NCBI RefSeq assembly: GCF_006438925.1
Contig: NZ_RCZA01000006.1
Location: forward strand, 1 to 64,000
DNA from: Pseudomonas mandelii
GTDB lineage: Bacteria > Pseudomonadota > Gammaproteobacteria > Pseudomonadales > Pseudomonadaceae
Reading direction: 5' to 3'
DNA: 64,000 bases
Below, piece after piece: positions 34,347 through 43,556 of this stretch (within the stretch, counting starts at the first letter, position 1; the number at the start of each line of letters is the position of its first letter). The notes beneath the pieces are model-generated. The model saw only the letters and a program-made list of their open reading frames with translations. It was not told the DNA's origin and ran no database searches. Made by a program: the position numbers and the translations under genes.

Positions 34347-35381
34347 TCAGGTTGGCAAGACACCCCGCGAACGTGACAGGGTCAGCGCCAGGTCTTCGAT
34401 CATGTCCTCCTGACCGCCGACGGTGCCGCGTCGACCCAATTCCACCAGCAGCTCACGTGCGGCAACGCCGTACTTTTGCTCGGCCCGTTTGGCGAACAGC
34501 AGGAACGAACTGTAGACCCCGGCGTACCCCAGGGTCAGCGCATCGCGGTCGAGGCGGATCGGCTGGTCCATCATCGGCACCACCAGGTCCTCGGCAACGT
34601 CCATGATCCGGTACAGGTCGATGCCACTGTTAACGCCCATCCGCTCAAGCACCGCGACAAACACTTCAAGCGGCGTATTGCCCGCCCCTGCGCCCAGCCC
34701 CGCCACCGAACCGTCGATACGTGCGGCGCCCGCCTCGATCGCGGCAAGGGAATTGGCAATCGCCATGCCCATGTTGTGGTGACCGTGAAAACCGACTTCG
34801 GTCCCGGCGTTCAGCCCGGCTCGCAATGCAGCGACTTTCTCGGTGACTTCATCAGGCAGCATGTAGCCAGCCGAGTCAGTGCAGTAAATGCAGTTGGCCC
34901 CATAACTCTCCATCAACCGCGCCTGCTCCAGCAGTTTTTCTGCGCTGACCCTGTGCGCCATCATCAGAAAGCCGACGGTATCCAAGCCCATCTTCGCTGA
35001 CATGCCGATGTGCTGGCCGGAGACGTCCGCCTCGGTGCAGTGGGTGGCCACACGAATGGTCGACACCCCGTGTTCATGGGCCATTCTCAAATGATCGAGG
35101 GTGCCGATACCCGGCAACAACAGCGCCGAGACCTTGGCCTGTTTCATACGAGGGATCACCGCCGCGAAGTAATCCTCGTCGCTGTGGGCGGGGAAACCGT
35201 AGTTCAGCGACGCACCGCCCAGGCCATCGCCGTGGGTGATTTCGATCAGCGGCACGCCGGCCGCATCGAGACCGGTCGCGACCGAGATCATCTGCTCCAG
35301 ACTGATTTGATGCTGTTTGGCATGCATGCCGTCGCGCAGGCTCATGTCGTGCAGACGGACGCTCTTACCTTGCAAATTCAT
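34347..35381 (-). CDS. hsaF: HsaF, 4-hydroxy-2-oxovalerate-type aldolase
   Basis: A 344-residue DRE-TIM aldolase with the catalytic [13 protein letters not shown] (metal Asp and proton-transfer residues), [11 protein letters not shown] (metal His pair) and [11 protein letters not shown]. It cleaves 4-hydroxy-2-oxohexanoate to pyruvate and propanal, which is channelled to HsaG. It is the last gene of the hsaD-hsaE-hsaG-hsaF operon. Confidence 0.92.
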   Translation of the reverse strand: MNLQGKSVRLHDMSLRDGMHAKQHQISLEQMISVATGLDAAGVPLIEITHGDGLGGASLNYGFPAHSDEDYFAAVIPRMKQAKVSALLLPGIGTLDHLRMAHEHGVSTIRVATHCTEADVSGQHIGMSAKMGLDTVGFLMMAHRVSAEKLLEQARLMESYGANCIYCTDSAGYMLPDEVTEKVAALRAGLNAGTEVGFHGHHNMGMAIANSLAAIEAGAARIDGSVAGLGAGAGNTPLEVFVAVLERMGVNSGIDLYRIMDVAEDLVVPMMDQPIRLDRDALTLGYAGVYSSFLLFAKRAEQKYGVAARELLVELGRRGTVGGQEDMIEDLALTLSRSRGVLPT

Positions 35382-35394
35382 GGCAATTCTCCAC

Positions 35395-36303
35395 TCAACG
35401 GACGGGCAGTTGCAGGGTGCCCTTGTGGGCTTCTTCGGCGAACATCTCGGCGGTACGCAGCCCCGCAGCGGTCATGATGTCGAGGTTGCCGGCGGACTTT
35501 GGCAGGAAGTCGCCGAGGCCTTCGACTTCGATGAAAATCGACACCTTGTGCCCATCGAACACCGGGCCATTGATCAGCTTGTAGCCGGGAACATAGCGCT
35601 GCACTTCCTTGACCATCTGCAACACCGAGGTGCGAATGGCGTCCTGATTCGGCTCGTCATCCGTCAGGCAGTGGATGGTGTCGCGCATCATCAGCGGTGG
35701 CTCGGCCGGGTTGATGACGATGATTGCCTTGCCGCGTCGGGCGCCGCCAATCTTCTCCACCGCTCCGGCCGTGGTGCGGGTGAATTCGTCGATGTTCTGG
35801 CGAGTGCCCGGGCCGACCGAACCGGAGGACACGGTGGCGACGATCTCGCCGTAACTCACCGACTGGACCCGCGACACTGCCGCGACCATCGGAATGGTCG
35901 CTTGGCCACCGCAAGTCACCATGTTGACGTTCATCGCCAACGTCGCCGCATGCTCCTTGAGATTGACCGGCGGCACGCAGAACGGGCCGATGGCCGCTGG
36001 CGTGAGGTCAATCATGATCACCCCGAGTTCATTGAGCTTGCGGCTGTTTTCCGCGTGTACGTAGGCCGAGGTGGCATCGAAAGCGATGCGAATATCATCG
36101 TCGAGCACATGGGGCAGCAGCCCGTCGACGCCTTCGGCCGTGGTTTTCACGCCCAATTCACGGGCGCGTTTAAGGCCCTCGGATTGGGGGTCGACGCCGA
36201 CCATCCAGACCGGCTCGATCCATTCCGATCGACACATTTTCATCAGCAAGTCAGTGCCGATATTACCCGGGCCGATAATGGCCGCTCTGAGTTTCTTGCT
36301 CAT
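35395..36303 (-). CDS. hsaG: HsaG, acylating aldehyde dehydrogenase
   Basis: A 302-residue enzyme with N-terminal Rossmann motif [13 protein letters not shown], catalytic Cys131 in VTCGGQAT and the [17 protein letters not shown] segment. It converts propanal (or acetaldehyde) to the acyl-CoA with NAD, in complex with HsaF. The ATG at 36303 is preferred over an in-frame GTG at 36318 that would nearly touch hsaE. Confidence 0.92.
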   Translation of the reverse strand: MSKKLRAAIIGPGNIGTDLLMKMCRSEWIEPVWMVGVDPQSEGLKRARELGVKTTAEGVDGLLPHVLDDDIRIAFDATSAYVHAENSRKLNELGVIMIDLTPAAIGPFCVPPVNLKEHAATLAMNVNMVTCGGQATIPMVAAVSRVQSVSYGEIVATVSSGSVGPGTRQNIDEFTRTTAGAVEKIGGARRGKAIIVINPAEPPLMMRDTIHCLTDDEPNQDAIRTSVLQMVKEVQRYVPGYKLINGPVFDGHKVSIFIEVEGLGDFLPKSAGNLDIMTAAGLRTAEMFAEEAHKGTLQLPVR

Positions 36304-36321
36304 CCGGTTAAACCCCACAGG

Positions 36322-37113
36322 TCAGGCGCAGAAGGACACCTGGGCACTGCCCAGGCCATCGATGGTCAGAGAAAAAAGGTCACCCGCACGCGCAGGCTCC
36401 AGCGGCACCAAAGAGCCTGAAAGAATGATTTCCCCGGCCTTGAACGGAATACCGAAAGCACCCAGGGTGTTGGCCAGCCAGGCCACGGCCGTGAGCGGAT
36501 TACCCTGCACCGCCGAGCCAAAACCTTCGCTGACAGGCTCGCCATTCTTGAACACACGCATGCGCAAGTTGGGCAAATCCAGTGTCCGTGGATCGACCTG
36601 AACATCACCCAGCACGAACACGCCGCAAGAGGCGTTGTCGGCGACGGTGTCTTGTATGCGGATCCGCCAGTCATGAATCCGTGAGTCGACGATCTCGAAG
36701 CACGGCATCACATATTCGGTCGCTTCCAGCACGTCGGCTTCGGTCACACCGGGGCCGATCAGATCGTGCTTGAGCTTGAAGGCAATCTCGCCCTCGGCGC
36801 GCGGCTGAATCAGCTTGTTCGCAGCGAGGGAGATTTGCGCGTCATTGGCGAACGACATCTGCCGGGTGATGAAACCGAAATCCGGCTGATGCACGTTGAG
36901 CATTTGCTGGACCGCCGCCGACGTCACACCGATTTTCTTGCCGACAATCCGGTCACCGGCGGCCACTCGGCGTTCGATGCTGTAGAGGGAAATATGGTAA
37001 GCGTCTTCGATGCTGATCGATGGCCAGCGCTCGGTCAGCGGCGCGAGGGTGGTGCCGCTCAGCAACGCCTGATAGAGCTCTTCGCCGAATTGACGGCGCA
37101 GTTGTTCACTCAT
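36322..37113 (-). CDS. hsaE: HsaE, 2-hydroxydienoate hydratase
   Basis: A 263-residue member of the MhpD/fumarylacetoacetate-hydrolase-like hydratase family, with VGKKIGVTS, the acidic metal site in EGEIAFKLKHDL, and the C-terminal GEIILSGSL. It hydrates 2-hydroxyhexa-2,4-dienoate released by HsaD. It overlaps hsaD by 4 bp (ATGA), so the two are translationally coupled. Confidence 0.9.
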   Translation of the reverse strand: MSEQLRRQFGEELYQALLSGTTLAPLTERWPSISIEDAYHISLYSIERRVAAGDRIVGKKIGVTSAAVQQMLNVHQPDFGFITRQMSFANDAQISLAANKLIQPRAEGEIAFKLKHDLIGPGVTEADVLEATEYVMPCFEIVDSRIHDWRIRIQDTVADNASCGVFVLGDVQVDPRTLDLPNLRMRVFKNGEPVSEGFGSAVQGNPLTAVAWLANTLGAFGIPFKAGEIILSGSLVPLEPARAGDLFSLTIDGLGSAQVSFCA

Positions 37114-37937
37114 GAGCGAGCCTCCTCAAAGAACGCCAGGCACTCGCCGTTGAACAGTTCACGGTGCTCGACCATCACCCAATGCCCGCATTCGCTGAGC
37201 AGTACAAATCGAATGTTCTGGCAGTGCTGCATCATCGTTTGCGCGCCAGACACCGGGCAGAATTTGTCGTTCATGCCCCAGAAACCGAGGATCGGACATT
37301 GCAACTCGTCGAGGTGCGAGGTCATGTTCGGCACTTGCATGGTCGACAACACGCAGACCGGTTGCTGTCGCACCACGGCGACCCGCTCATTGACCGTTTC
37401 GTCGCTGATCAAGGACTCATCGAACAGTTGCAGCGCCAGCAGCCGGCGCATTCCGCCCGCATCGTGCAGTTCACCCTTGGCGAAGGCCGCCCCCATTTTC
37501 TGGATGCCTTCCATCTGCAAGTAATACTGTTCTTTTTCCATCAGGCCACCGGGCGCCATCAGCACCAGCCGGCTGACCCGCTGCGGTTGGTCGAGGGCCA
37601 GTTTGATCGCGATCGCACCGCCCAGAGAATTGCCGACCAGCACACATTGCTGGATATCCAGGGCATCGAGCAAACCACTCAAGGCGGCGACAAAGAAATC
37701 CAGGGTGTAGAGGGTGTCTGGCTTATCTGAAGCGCCATAACCCGGCAGGTCCGGGACGATGGTCCGGTAGCCTGCCGCGGCAAACACCGGGTAGTTCTGC
37801 TTGAAATTGCTGTGACCGCTGGCGCCCGGCCCGCTGCCGTGAATGAAAATCACCGGCTCGCCGTTGCCGATATCCAAGTAGTGCAGATGCAAACCATCCG
37901 GCAGCGTAACGAAGTGTCCTTGCGCTGATGCGTCCAT
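37110..37937 (-). CDS. hsaD: HsaD, C-C bond hydrolase (4,9-DSHA hydrolase)
   Basis: A 275-residue alpha/beta hydrolase of the meta-cleavage-product class. The triad is Ser104 (GNSLGG), Asp224 (GMNDKFCP) and His252 (CGHWVMVEH); FIHGSGPGASG gives the oxyanion hole. It cleaves 4,9-DSHA into HIP and 2-hydroxyhexadienoate, the branch point between the FadD3/Ipd and HsaE-G routes. The dyad lies 58 bp upstream of its ATG. Confidence 0.92.
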   Translation of the reverse strand: MDASAQGHFVTLPDGLHLHYLDIGNGEPVIFIHGSGPGASGHSNFKQNYPVFAAAGYRTIVPDLPGYGASDKPDTLYTLDFFVAALSGLLDALDIQQCVLVGNSLGGAIAIKLALDQPQRVSRLVLMAPGGLMEKEQYYLQMEGIQKMGAAFAKGELHDAGGMRRLLALQLFDESLISDETVNERVAVVRQQPVCVLSTMQVPNMTSHLDELQCPILGFWGMNDKFCPVSGAQTMMQHCQNIRFVLLSECGHWVMVEHRELFNGECLAFFEEARS

Positions 37938-37995
37938 AAGGTGTCCTCCCGGCCTGTTGTTGTCGCCGGATTATTCCGAGCGCCCGGGCAAACGA

Positions 37996-38015
37996 CATCG
38001 TCCGACAGGACTACG
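37996..38015 (-). promoter_or_regulatory. Steroid-regulon dyad upstream of hsaD
   Basis: Minus-strand CGTAGTCCTGTCGGACGATG, 58 bp before hsaD. It pairs back-to-back with the site at 38020, separated by four bases. Confidence 0.75.
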
Positions 38016-38019
38016 CCGC

Positions 38020-38039
38020 TCTAGTCTTTTTGGACGTTG
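38020..38039 (+). promoter_or_regulatory. Steroid-regulon dyad upstream of the SDR gene at 38101
   Basis: TCTAGTCTTTTTGGACGTTG, 61 bp before the ATG. It keeps TAGTC and GGACG but is weaker in the outer right half. Confidence 0.6.
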
Positions 38040-38100
38040 CCCGGCTCAGGCTGTGGACCTAGCATCGACAGCATTCCCGAGCGACAGAACGAGGTATCCC

Positions 38101-38874
38101 ATGCTTGATCCGATGGACTTTCGCGGCAAAGTGGTACTGGTCACCGGCGGTGGCAAGGGTGTCGGTCGCGGCATCAGTCAGCGTTTTCTCGACTGTGGTG
38201 CCGAAGTGGTGATCTGCGGTCGCGAAGCACCGGACACCCTGCCTGCCAGCTCTGGGCGCGAGGCTCTGTTTCTGCCCTGCGACCTGCGGGATGTCGAGCA
38301 GTCCGGGCGGTTGATCGACAGTATCGTCGAGCGTTTCGGTCACCTCGATGTAGTGGTCAACAATGCCGGAGGTTCACCGAATGCCGACGCGGCCAGTGCC
38401 TCGCCGCGATTTAGCGACGCGATCATCCGCCTCAACCTGTTGGCGCCGCTGAATCTCTGTCAGCAGGCCAATCAGGTGATGCAGGCGCAGGCCGACGGTG
38501 GCGCAATCATCAACATTTGCAGCGTCAGCGCGACCCGTCCCTCGCCGGGCACTGCCGCTTATGGTGCGGCCAAGGCCGGGCTGCTGAACCTGACCGGTTC
38601 GCTGGCCGTGGAGTGGGCGCCCAAGGTGCGGGTCAACGCTGTAACGGCCGGGTTGATTCTCACCGAGCAGGCGGCCATGCATTATGGCGATCAGGCGGGC
38701 ATTGCCCGGGTGGCAGCGACCATCCCGCTGCAACGCCTGGCGGCTCCGGAAGACATCGGCGATACCTGTCTGTACCTGGCATCAACGCTGGCACGTTATG
38801 TCAGCGGCGCGGCTATCACCGTGCACGGCGGTGGCGAACGCCCGGCGTTTCTCAATGCAGCACACTCCAATTGA
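38101..38874 (+). CDS. SDR-family oxidoreductase, Rv3549c-like
   Basis: A 257-residue SDR with TGGGKGVGRGISQRF, NNAGGSPNADAASASPRF, RPSPGTAAYGAAKAGLLNLTGSLA, and the C-terminal YVSGAAITVHGGGERPAFL. These segments recall an SDR of the mycobacterial KstR2 region (Rv3549c, by memory), which acts in C/D-ring degradation. It stands alone with the SRPBCC gene, divergent from the hsaD operon. The ATG at 38101 is 61 bp after the dyad. Confidence 0.75.
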   Translation: MLDPMDFRGKVVLVTGGGKGVGRGISQRFLDCGAEVVICGREAPDTLPASSGREALFLPCDLRDVEQSGRLIDSIVERFGHLDVVVNNAGGSPNADAASASPRFSDAIIRLNLLAPLNLCQQANQVMQAQADGGAIINICSVSATRPSPGTAAYGAAKAGLLNLTGSLAVEWAPKVRVNAVTAGLILTEQAAMHYGDQAGIARVAATIPLQRLAAPEDIGDTCLYLASTLARYVSGAAITVHGGGERPAFLNAAHSN

Positions 38875-38891
38875 ACAAGAGGAATTCCAGC

Positions 38892-39376
38892 ATGCCCGCG
38901 ATTGCCAGCCACAGCGTCCTGCTCGACCTCACCCCACAAGCCGCATGGGACAAACTGCGCGACCTGAGCCTCGCCCCGCATTACGTACCGGGGTTGACCA
39001 GTTGCCAGTTTCATCCCGGCGCACGTGAAGGGGTTGGCGCCAGCCGCCGGGTGTTCCGCAAGGGGGGGCAGTGGCTGGATGAGAGCGTGGTGCAATGGCA
39101 GGAAGGTTCGGGTTTCGTACTGATCCTGCACCGCGCCAGTGACGGCGCGCCCTTCCCATTCCGCGAGGCCAGCTTCAGTTATGCCTTGCAGGCCGAGAGT
39201 GAGGCGACACGCATTACCACCCAAATGAACTACAGCCTGCGCGGTGGCCGAGTGGTGGAATGGTTGCTGGCGAAGGCGTTCAGCAACGTCGTGCGCGAGA
39301 TTGCCGAGAACCTCAAGGCGTACTACGAAAGCGGGCGGACGCAGAATGCGGAATATTCCCAAGCCCTCAGGGTGTA
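38892..39376 (+). CDS. SRPBCC (START-like) domain protein
   Basis: About 161 residues, with the SRPBCC pattern: HSVLLDLTPQAAWDKLRDLSLAPHYVPGL, a central beta sheet, and the C-terminal helix WLLAKAFSNVVREIAENLKAYYES. The fold binds hydrophobic ligands; a steroid or HIP-type molecule is a natural guess. GAGGAATT precedes the ATG. It is 17 bp after the SDR and shares its promoter. No step of the known pathway requires it. Confidence 0.75.
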
Positions 39377-39385
39377 ACCGGTCAA

Positions 39386-39476
39386 TGTAGGAGCTGCCGC
39401 AGGCTGCGATCTTGGCGATATCTGCGGTGCCGACCAGATCAAGATCAAAAGATCGCAGGCTGCGCCAGCTCCTACA
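39386..39476. repeat. Second REP class inverted pair between convergent genes
   Basis: Arms TGTAGGAGCTGCCGCAGGCTGCGATCTT and a near-complementary partner ending GCCAGCTCCTACA, with inner AAGATCAAAAGATC symmetry (given in parts). This is another common Pseudomonas palindrome family, different from the GTGGGAGCGAGC class. It lies between the SRPBCC and isomerase gene ends. Confidence 0.85.
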
Positions 39477-39486
39477 GGGAATCGTC

Positions 39487-39870
39487 TCAGGGCTGCGGGC
39501 CCATGTTGACGTCGCTCCAATAGGCTTTCATCGAGCGGATCTTGCCGTCGGCATCGAACTCCATCACGTCGATCACATGAATCGAGCACGGTTGCCCGGC
39601 CCATTCCATATCGACCCGAAACGGCATCGCCCCACAACCGTTCAACGTCGCCCGAACCGGGCCAGTCAGCGTCGCCGAGACTTTGCTCGCACCCAGCCCT
39701 TCGCGGTAGAACCGTTCTATATCGACGATACCCTGCAACGGCGGTTGACCGACCGGGTCTTCGACCACTGCATCCTCGCTGTAAAGCGCAACGATCCCGT
39801 CGATGTCACCGGCGTCCACCAATTCCACATATCGCGCCATGGTCGCTTGAATCTGTTGTGCACTGACCAT
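39487..39870 (-). CDS. ksi: Delta5-3-ketosteroid isomerase
   Basis: A 127-residue NTF2-fold isomerase very close to the Pseudomonas putida enzyme: MARYVELVDAGDI, VVEDPVGQPP, LTGPVRATLNGCGAMPFRV. The catalytic Tyr14 and Asp38 and the oxyanion Asp101 are present. It moves the double bond of delta5-3-ketosteroids to delta4 after 3beta-HSD. The ATG at 39870 directly abuts the thiolase stop codon. It is the last gene of the minus-strand operon starting at 44725. Confidence 0.93.
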   Translation of the reverse strand: MVSAQQIQATMARYVELVDAGDIDGIVALYSEDAVVEDPVGQPPLQGIVDIERFYREGLGASKVSATLTGPVRATLNGCGAMPFRVDMEWAGQPCSIHVIDVMEFDADGKIRSMKAYWSDVNMGPQP

Positions 39871-41073
39871 TCAGACCACCTCGAACAGTGCGGCGGCACC
39901 CATGCCGCCGCCGATGCACATACTCACCACCACGTAACGCAAACCGCGACGCTGCCCCTCGACCAACGCGTGACCGACCATCCGTGCACCGGACATGCCG
40001 AAAGGATGCCCCACCGAAATCGCACCCCCGTTGACGTTCATGCGTTCGGGCGGAATGCCCAGGGTGTCGCGGCAATGCAGCACCTGACAGGCGAACGCCT
40101 CGTTCAACTCCCAGAGGCCAATGTGGTCCACGGTCAGTCCATGGCGCTTGAGCAGTTTCGGGATGGCGTAGACCGGGCCGATGCCCATCTCGTCGGAGTT
40201 ACAGCCGGCGACCGCCATTCCGCGATAAATCCCCAGCGGCTCCAGACCACGCTTTTCGGCCAATTTGGCACTCATCAACACCGAGGCCGAAGCACCATCG
40301 GAGAGTTGCGAGGCATTGCCCGCTGTGATGAATCGGCCCTTTTCACTCCACTGACCGCCCGGCCACACCGGTTCCAGCGCAGCCAGGCTTTCGCGGGTGG
40401 TGTCGATGCGGTTGCACTCGTCGCGCAGCAAGGTGACGGATTCGTAGCGGGTTTCGCCACTGGCCTTGTCGAAGATCGCCTTGCGGCTGGTCAGCGGCGC
40501 GAGTTCACGGTCGAACAATCCATTACTCTGGGCCAGCGCGGTACGCACCTGGCTCTGATAGCTGTATTCGTCCTGTTCCTCGCGGGAAATCCCGTAGCGT
40601 GCGGAGACGATCTCGCCGGTTTCGATCATTGGAATGTAAGCGTGCGGATCCAGCTCGATCACCGAGCCTGACTGATTGCGGTACAGGTTCTTGTGTTTGT
40701 TCTGCACCAGAGAAATCGACTCCAGGCCACCGGCCACGGCAATGTCGATTTCGTCGCACATGATGCCTTTGGCGGCCATGGCTATGCTCATCAACCCCGA
40801 TGAACACTGGCGCTCAACCGCCATCCCGGCGACCGAAGTCGGCAAGCCGCCGGCAATCGCGCACAGACGCCCCAAGTTATAAGACTGCGTGCCCTGCTGC
40901 GCCGCCGCGCCGATGATCACATCGTCCACTTCGCCCGGCTCGATGCCGGCGCGACGCACGGCTTCGCGCACCACATGGCCGCCGAGTTGCGGGGCGTCGG
41001 TGTCATTGAATGCACCGCGAAAGGCTTTGCCAATCGGGGTACGGGCGGTCGAAACGATGACGGCTTCTTTCAT
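39871..41073 (-). CDS. Acetyl-CoA acyltransferase (thiolase) of the steroid operon
   Basis: A 400-residue thiolase with nucleophile Cys90 (ERQCSSGL), [27 protein letters not shown] and a final Cys in VSMCIGGG. It differs from FadA6 at 1450 and may handle another thiolysis step of the C/D-ring chain. GAGGAA precedes the ATG at 41073; a longer in-frame extension would overlap the MaoC gene. Confidence 0.85.
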   Translation of the reverse strand: MKEAVIVSTARTPIGKAFRGAFNDTDAPQLGGHVVREAVRRAGIEPGEVDDVIIGAAAQQGTQSYNLGRLCAIAGGLPTSVAGMAVERQCSSGLMSIAMAAKGIMCDEIDIAVAGGLESISLVQNKHKNLYRNQSGSVIELDPHAYIPMIETGEIVSARYGISREEQDEYSYQSQVRTALAQSNGLFDRELAPLTSRKAIFDKASGETRYESVTLLRDECNRIDTTRESLAALEPVWPGGQWSEKGRFITAGNASQLSDGASASVLMSAKLAEKRGLEPLGIYRGMAVAGCNSDEMGIGPVYAIPKLLKRHGLTVDHIGLWELNEAFACQVLHCRDTLGIPPERMNVNGGAISVGHPFGMSGARMVGHALVEGQRRGLRYVVVSMCIGGGMGAAALFEVV

Positions 41074-41104
41074 GCTGGATTCCTCGAATGTTCTGCTAAA
41101 GGGT

Positions 41105-41563
41105 TCACGCGGGGTAGTAACGGCTGATGGTATCGACCACACAGCCGGGACGTTCCTCGCCATCGATTTCAACGCTGACGCGAATGGTCGCCTGAACGCC
41201 GCCCTTGACCTCCTCGACCGCCATCAATTGCGCACTGCCGCGCACCCGCGAGCCAACACGCACCACCGTGGGAAAGCGCACCCGCTCGCAGCCATAATTG
41301 ACACCCATGGCAATGCCGCGCACCTCGACGATCTGCGGTAAAAACAGATTGACCAACGCCAGGCTCAGATAGCCATGGGCGATGCAGGCGCCGAAGGGAC
41401 CGCTGGCTGCTTTGAGCGGATCGACGTGAATCCACTGGTGATCACCGGTCGCCTCGGCGAACCGGTCGATGCGCTCCTGCGCAAGAACCAGCCAATCGCT
41501 GACGCCCAGCACCTCTCCCACAGCATCGTGCAAGGCGACGGGCGTGTCGAAAATACGTGGCAT
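41105..41563 (-). CDS. MaoC-type (R)-enoyl-CoA hydratase
   Basis: A 152-residue single hot-dog domain with the hydratase motif [11 protein letters not shown] (catalytic Asp/His) and the [11 protein letters not shown] helix. It probably hydrates an unsaturated CoA ester in the same operon as FadE30 and IpdF. The start at 41563 follows AGAGGG. Longer in-frame starts run into ipdF. Confidence 0.82.
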   Translation of the reverse strand: MPRIFDTPVALHDAVGEVLGVSDWLVLAQERIDRFAEATGDHQWIHVDPLKAASGPFGACIAHGYLSLALVNLFLPQIVEVRGIAMGVNYGCERVRFPTVVRVGSRVRGSAQLMAVEEVKGGVQATIRVSVEIDGEERPGCVVDTISRYYPA

Positions 41564-41565
41564 GT

Positions 41566-42348
41566 TCAAGCCCTCTGACTGGACACCGACAACACTTCGC
41601 CGGTCATGTAGGAACTGTAGTCGCTGGCCAGAAACATCATCACGTTGGCCACTTCCCAAACCTCGGCGGCACGACCAAACGCTTCGTTGGCGGCGAGTTG
41701 ATCAAGCACCGCCTGAGGGGCGGACTTACGCAGGAAATCGTGCAACGCAATGCTCGGGCTCACCGCGTTGATGCGGATCCCGTAGTCGGCGGCCTCGACC
41801 GCGGCGCAACGGGTCAACGCCATGACCCCAGCCTTGGCGGCGGCGTAGTGCGACTGCTCTTTCTGCGCCCGCCAGCCCAGCACCGAAGCGTTGTTGACGA
41901 TGACCCCGGCACGCCGCTCGATCATCTTCGGCAACATGGCGCGGGTCATGCGCATGGTGCCGGTGAGCGTCACATCGAGGACCCGGTTCCACTCCTCATC
42001 CGTCATGTCTACCAGCAGCCGTGAACCACCAAGACCGGCGTTGTTGATCAGCACATCGACGCCCTGCAGGTCGCGCTCGGCGCAGGCAATCAGCTGTTGA
42101 ACCTGAGCTTCGTCAGCAACATTGCAGACCTGACCAAAGACCTGTTGCAGACCGGTGGTTTCGCGGATCTTCGACACCGCTTCTGCCAGCCGGCCTTCAT
42201 GGATATCGCTGATCATCAAGGCACGGCAACCCTCCTCGGCGGCACGCACCGCGGCGGAAAAACCGATACCGGCCCCGGCCGCGGCCGTGATCAGCACCGA
42301 CTTGTCACGCAGCAGGCCGTGACCTGCAACATAGTGAGGAACAGACAT
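41566..42348 (-). CDS. ipdF: IpdF-like hydroxyindane-carboxyl-CoA dehydrogenase (SDR)
   Basis: A 260-residue SDR matching Rv3559c (IpdF) through HGLLRDKSVLITAAAGAGIG, NNASVLGWRAQKEQSHYAAAKAGVMALTRC (in parts) and the unusual end SDYSSYMTGEVLSVSSQ. IpdF oxidises or reduces the ring hydroxyl of 5-OH-HIC-type CoA esters. It is flanked by FadE30, as in Mycobacterium, where Rv3559c and Rv3560c are neighbours. Confidence 0.87.
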   Translation of the reverse strand: MSVPHYVAGHGLLRDKSVLITAAAGAGIGFSAAVRAAEEGCRALMISDIHEGRLAEAVSKIRETTGLQQVFGQVCNVADEAQVQQLIACAERDLQGVDVLINNAGLGGSRLLVDMTDEEWNRVLDVTLTGTMRMTRAMLPKMIERRAGVIVNNASVLGWRAQKEQSHYAAAKAGVMALTRCAAVEAADYGIRINAVSPSIALHDFLRKSAPQAVLDQLAANEAFGRAAEVWEVANVMMFLASDYSSYMTGEVLSVSSQRA

Positions 42349-42362
42349 GGAAAACTCCTTGG

Positions 42363-43556
42363 TCAGGTGCGCAGGCGCGGTTCTTTGGGCATTCCCAGGG
42401 CGCGCTCGGCGATGATGTTGCGCTGGATCTCGTTGCTGCCGCCGTAGAGGGTGTCGGCGCGACTGAACAGATACAGCGATTGCAAACGGGTGAGTTGGTA
42501 GGGCGCGGCGTCCAGCACTTCGGCCTCGGCGCCGAGGACGTCCATCGCCAGCTTGCCGAGGGTGGCGTGCCAGGTGGACCAGAACAGTTTGTAGATGGTC
42601 GCTTCCTTGCGCAGCGAACCGTCCTGCGCCCCGGACAGCATGCGCAGCGAGTTGTAGCGCATGATCCGCAGCCCGCTCCAGGCCTCGGCCAGGCGCTGGC
42701 GCAGGATCGGGTCGCGCGCGGCGCCATTGGCCCGGGCGATGGCGATGATTTCGTCCAGTTCATTGTGAAATTGCATCTGCTGGCCGAGGGTCGATACCCC
42801 GCGCTCGAAACCGAGCAACGCCATCGCGATCTTCCAGCCCTCGCCCGGCGCGCCGACGATGTTCGCTGCATCGGTTCGGGCGCTGTCAAAGAACACTTCA
42901 TTGAACTCCGAGGTGCCCGTTAGTTGCTCGATCGGCCGCACGGTAATTTCCGTCTGGGCCATCGGCACTAGCAAGAAGGACAGGCCGCGATGGCCAACGC
43001 TGCCCGGTTCAGTGCGGGCGATCACAAAACACCAGTCCGACTCATGGGCCAGGGAGGTCCAGACTTTTTGTCCGTTGATCACCCACGTGCCGCTGGCTTC
43101 ATCAAGCACCGCGCGGGTCTTGACGTTGGCCAGGTCGGACCCGGCCCCCGGTTCGGAATAGCCCTGGCACCAGAAGGACGTGCCGTTGACGATGCCCGGC
43201 AGAAAGCGCTGTTGCTGCTCGGCAGTACCGAACGCGGCAATGGTCGGTCCGGCCAGCCCTTCGCCGATATGCCCCATGCGTCCCGGGCCGCCAGCGCGGG
43301 CGTACTCTTCGTGGAAAATCACTTGCTGGCTGATCGACAGACCACGCCCACCGTGCTTCGGCGCCCAGCCCACACACGTCCAGCCACCCTCGGCGAGTTT
43401 GCGTTCCCAGGCTTTGCGTTCCTCGGGAAACATATGTTCGTCACCCGGGCCACCGCGAAAACGCAGGGGCTCGAATTCACCGCACAGGTTCACGCTCAAC
43501 CAGTCGGCCACTTCCTGACGGAAGCGCTCGTCCTGTTCGCTGAAACTGATTTTCAT
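42363..43556 (-). CDS. fadE30: FadE30-like acyl-CoA dehydrogenase
   Basis: A 397-residue ACAD with GGRGLSISQQVIFHEEYARA, WCQGYSEPGAGSDLANVKT, INGQKVWTSLAHESDWCFV and ADTLYGGSNEIQRNIIAER. These are near-identical to stretches of mycobacterial FadE30 (Rv3560c), which desaturates the propanoyl side chain of HIP-CoA-type esters. The next ACAD gene upstream overlaps by 4 bp, so the two may form one complex. Confidence 0.87.
   Translation of the reverse strand: MKISFSEQDERFRQEVADWLSVNLCGEFEPLRFRGGPGDEHMFPEERKAWERKLAEGGWTCVGWAPKHGGRGLSISQQVIFHEEYARAGGPGRMGHIGEGLAGPTIAAFGTAEQQQRFLPGIVNGTSFWCQGYSEPGAGSDLANVKTRAVLDEASGTWVINGQKVWTSLAHESDWCFVIARTEPGSVGHRGLSFLLVPMAQTEITVRPIEQLTGTSEFNEVFFDSARTDAANIVGAPGEGWKIAMALLGFERGVSTLGQQMQFHNELDEIIAIARANGAARDPILRQRLAEAWSGLRIMRYNSLRMLSGAQDGSLRKEATIYKLFWSTWHATLGKLAMDVLGAEAEVLDAAPYQLTRLQSLYLFSRADTLYGGSNEIQRNIIAERALGMPKEPRLRT

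Noticed and set aside
39412..40671. 419-codon plus-strand ORF
   Set aside because: Antisense to the isomerase and thiolase genes, whose catalytic residues are intact.
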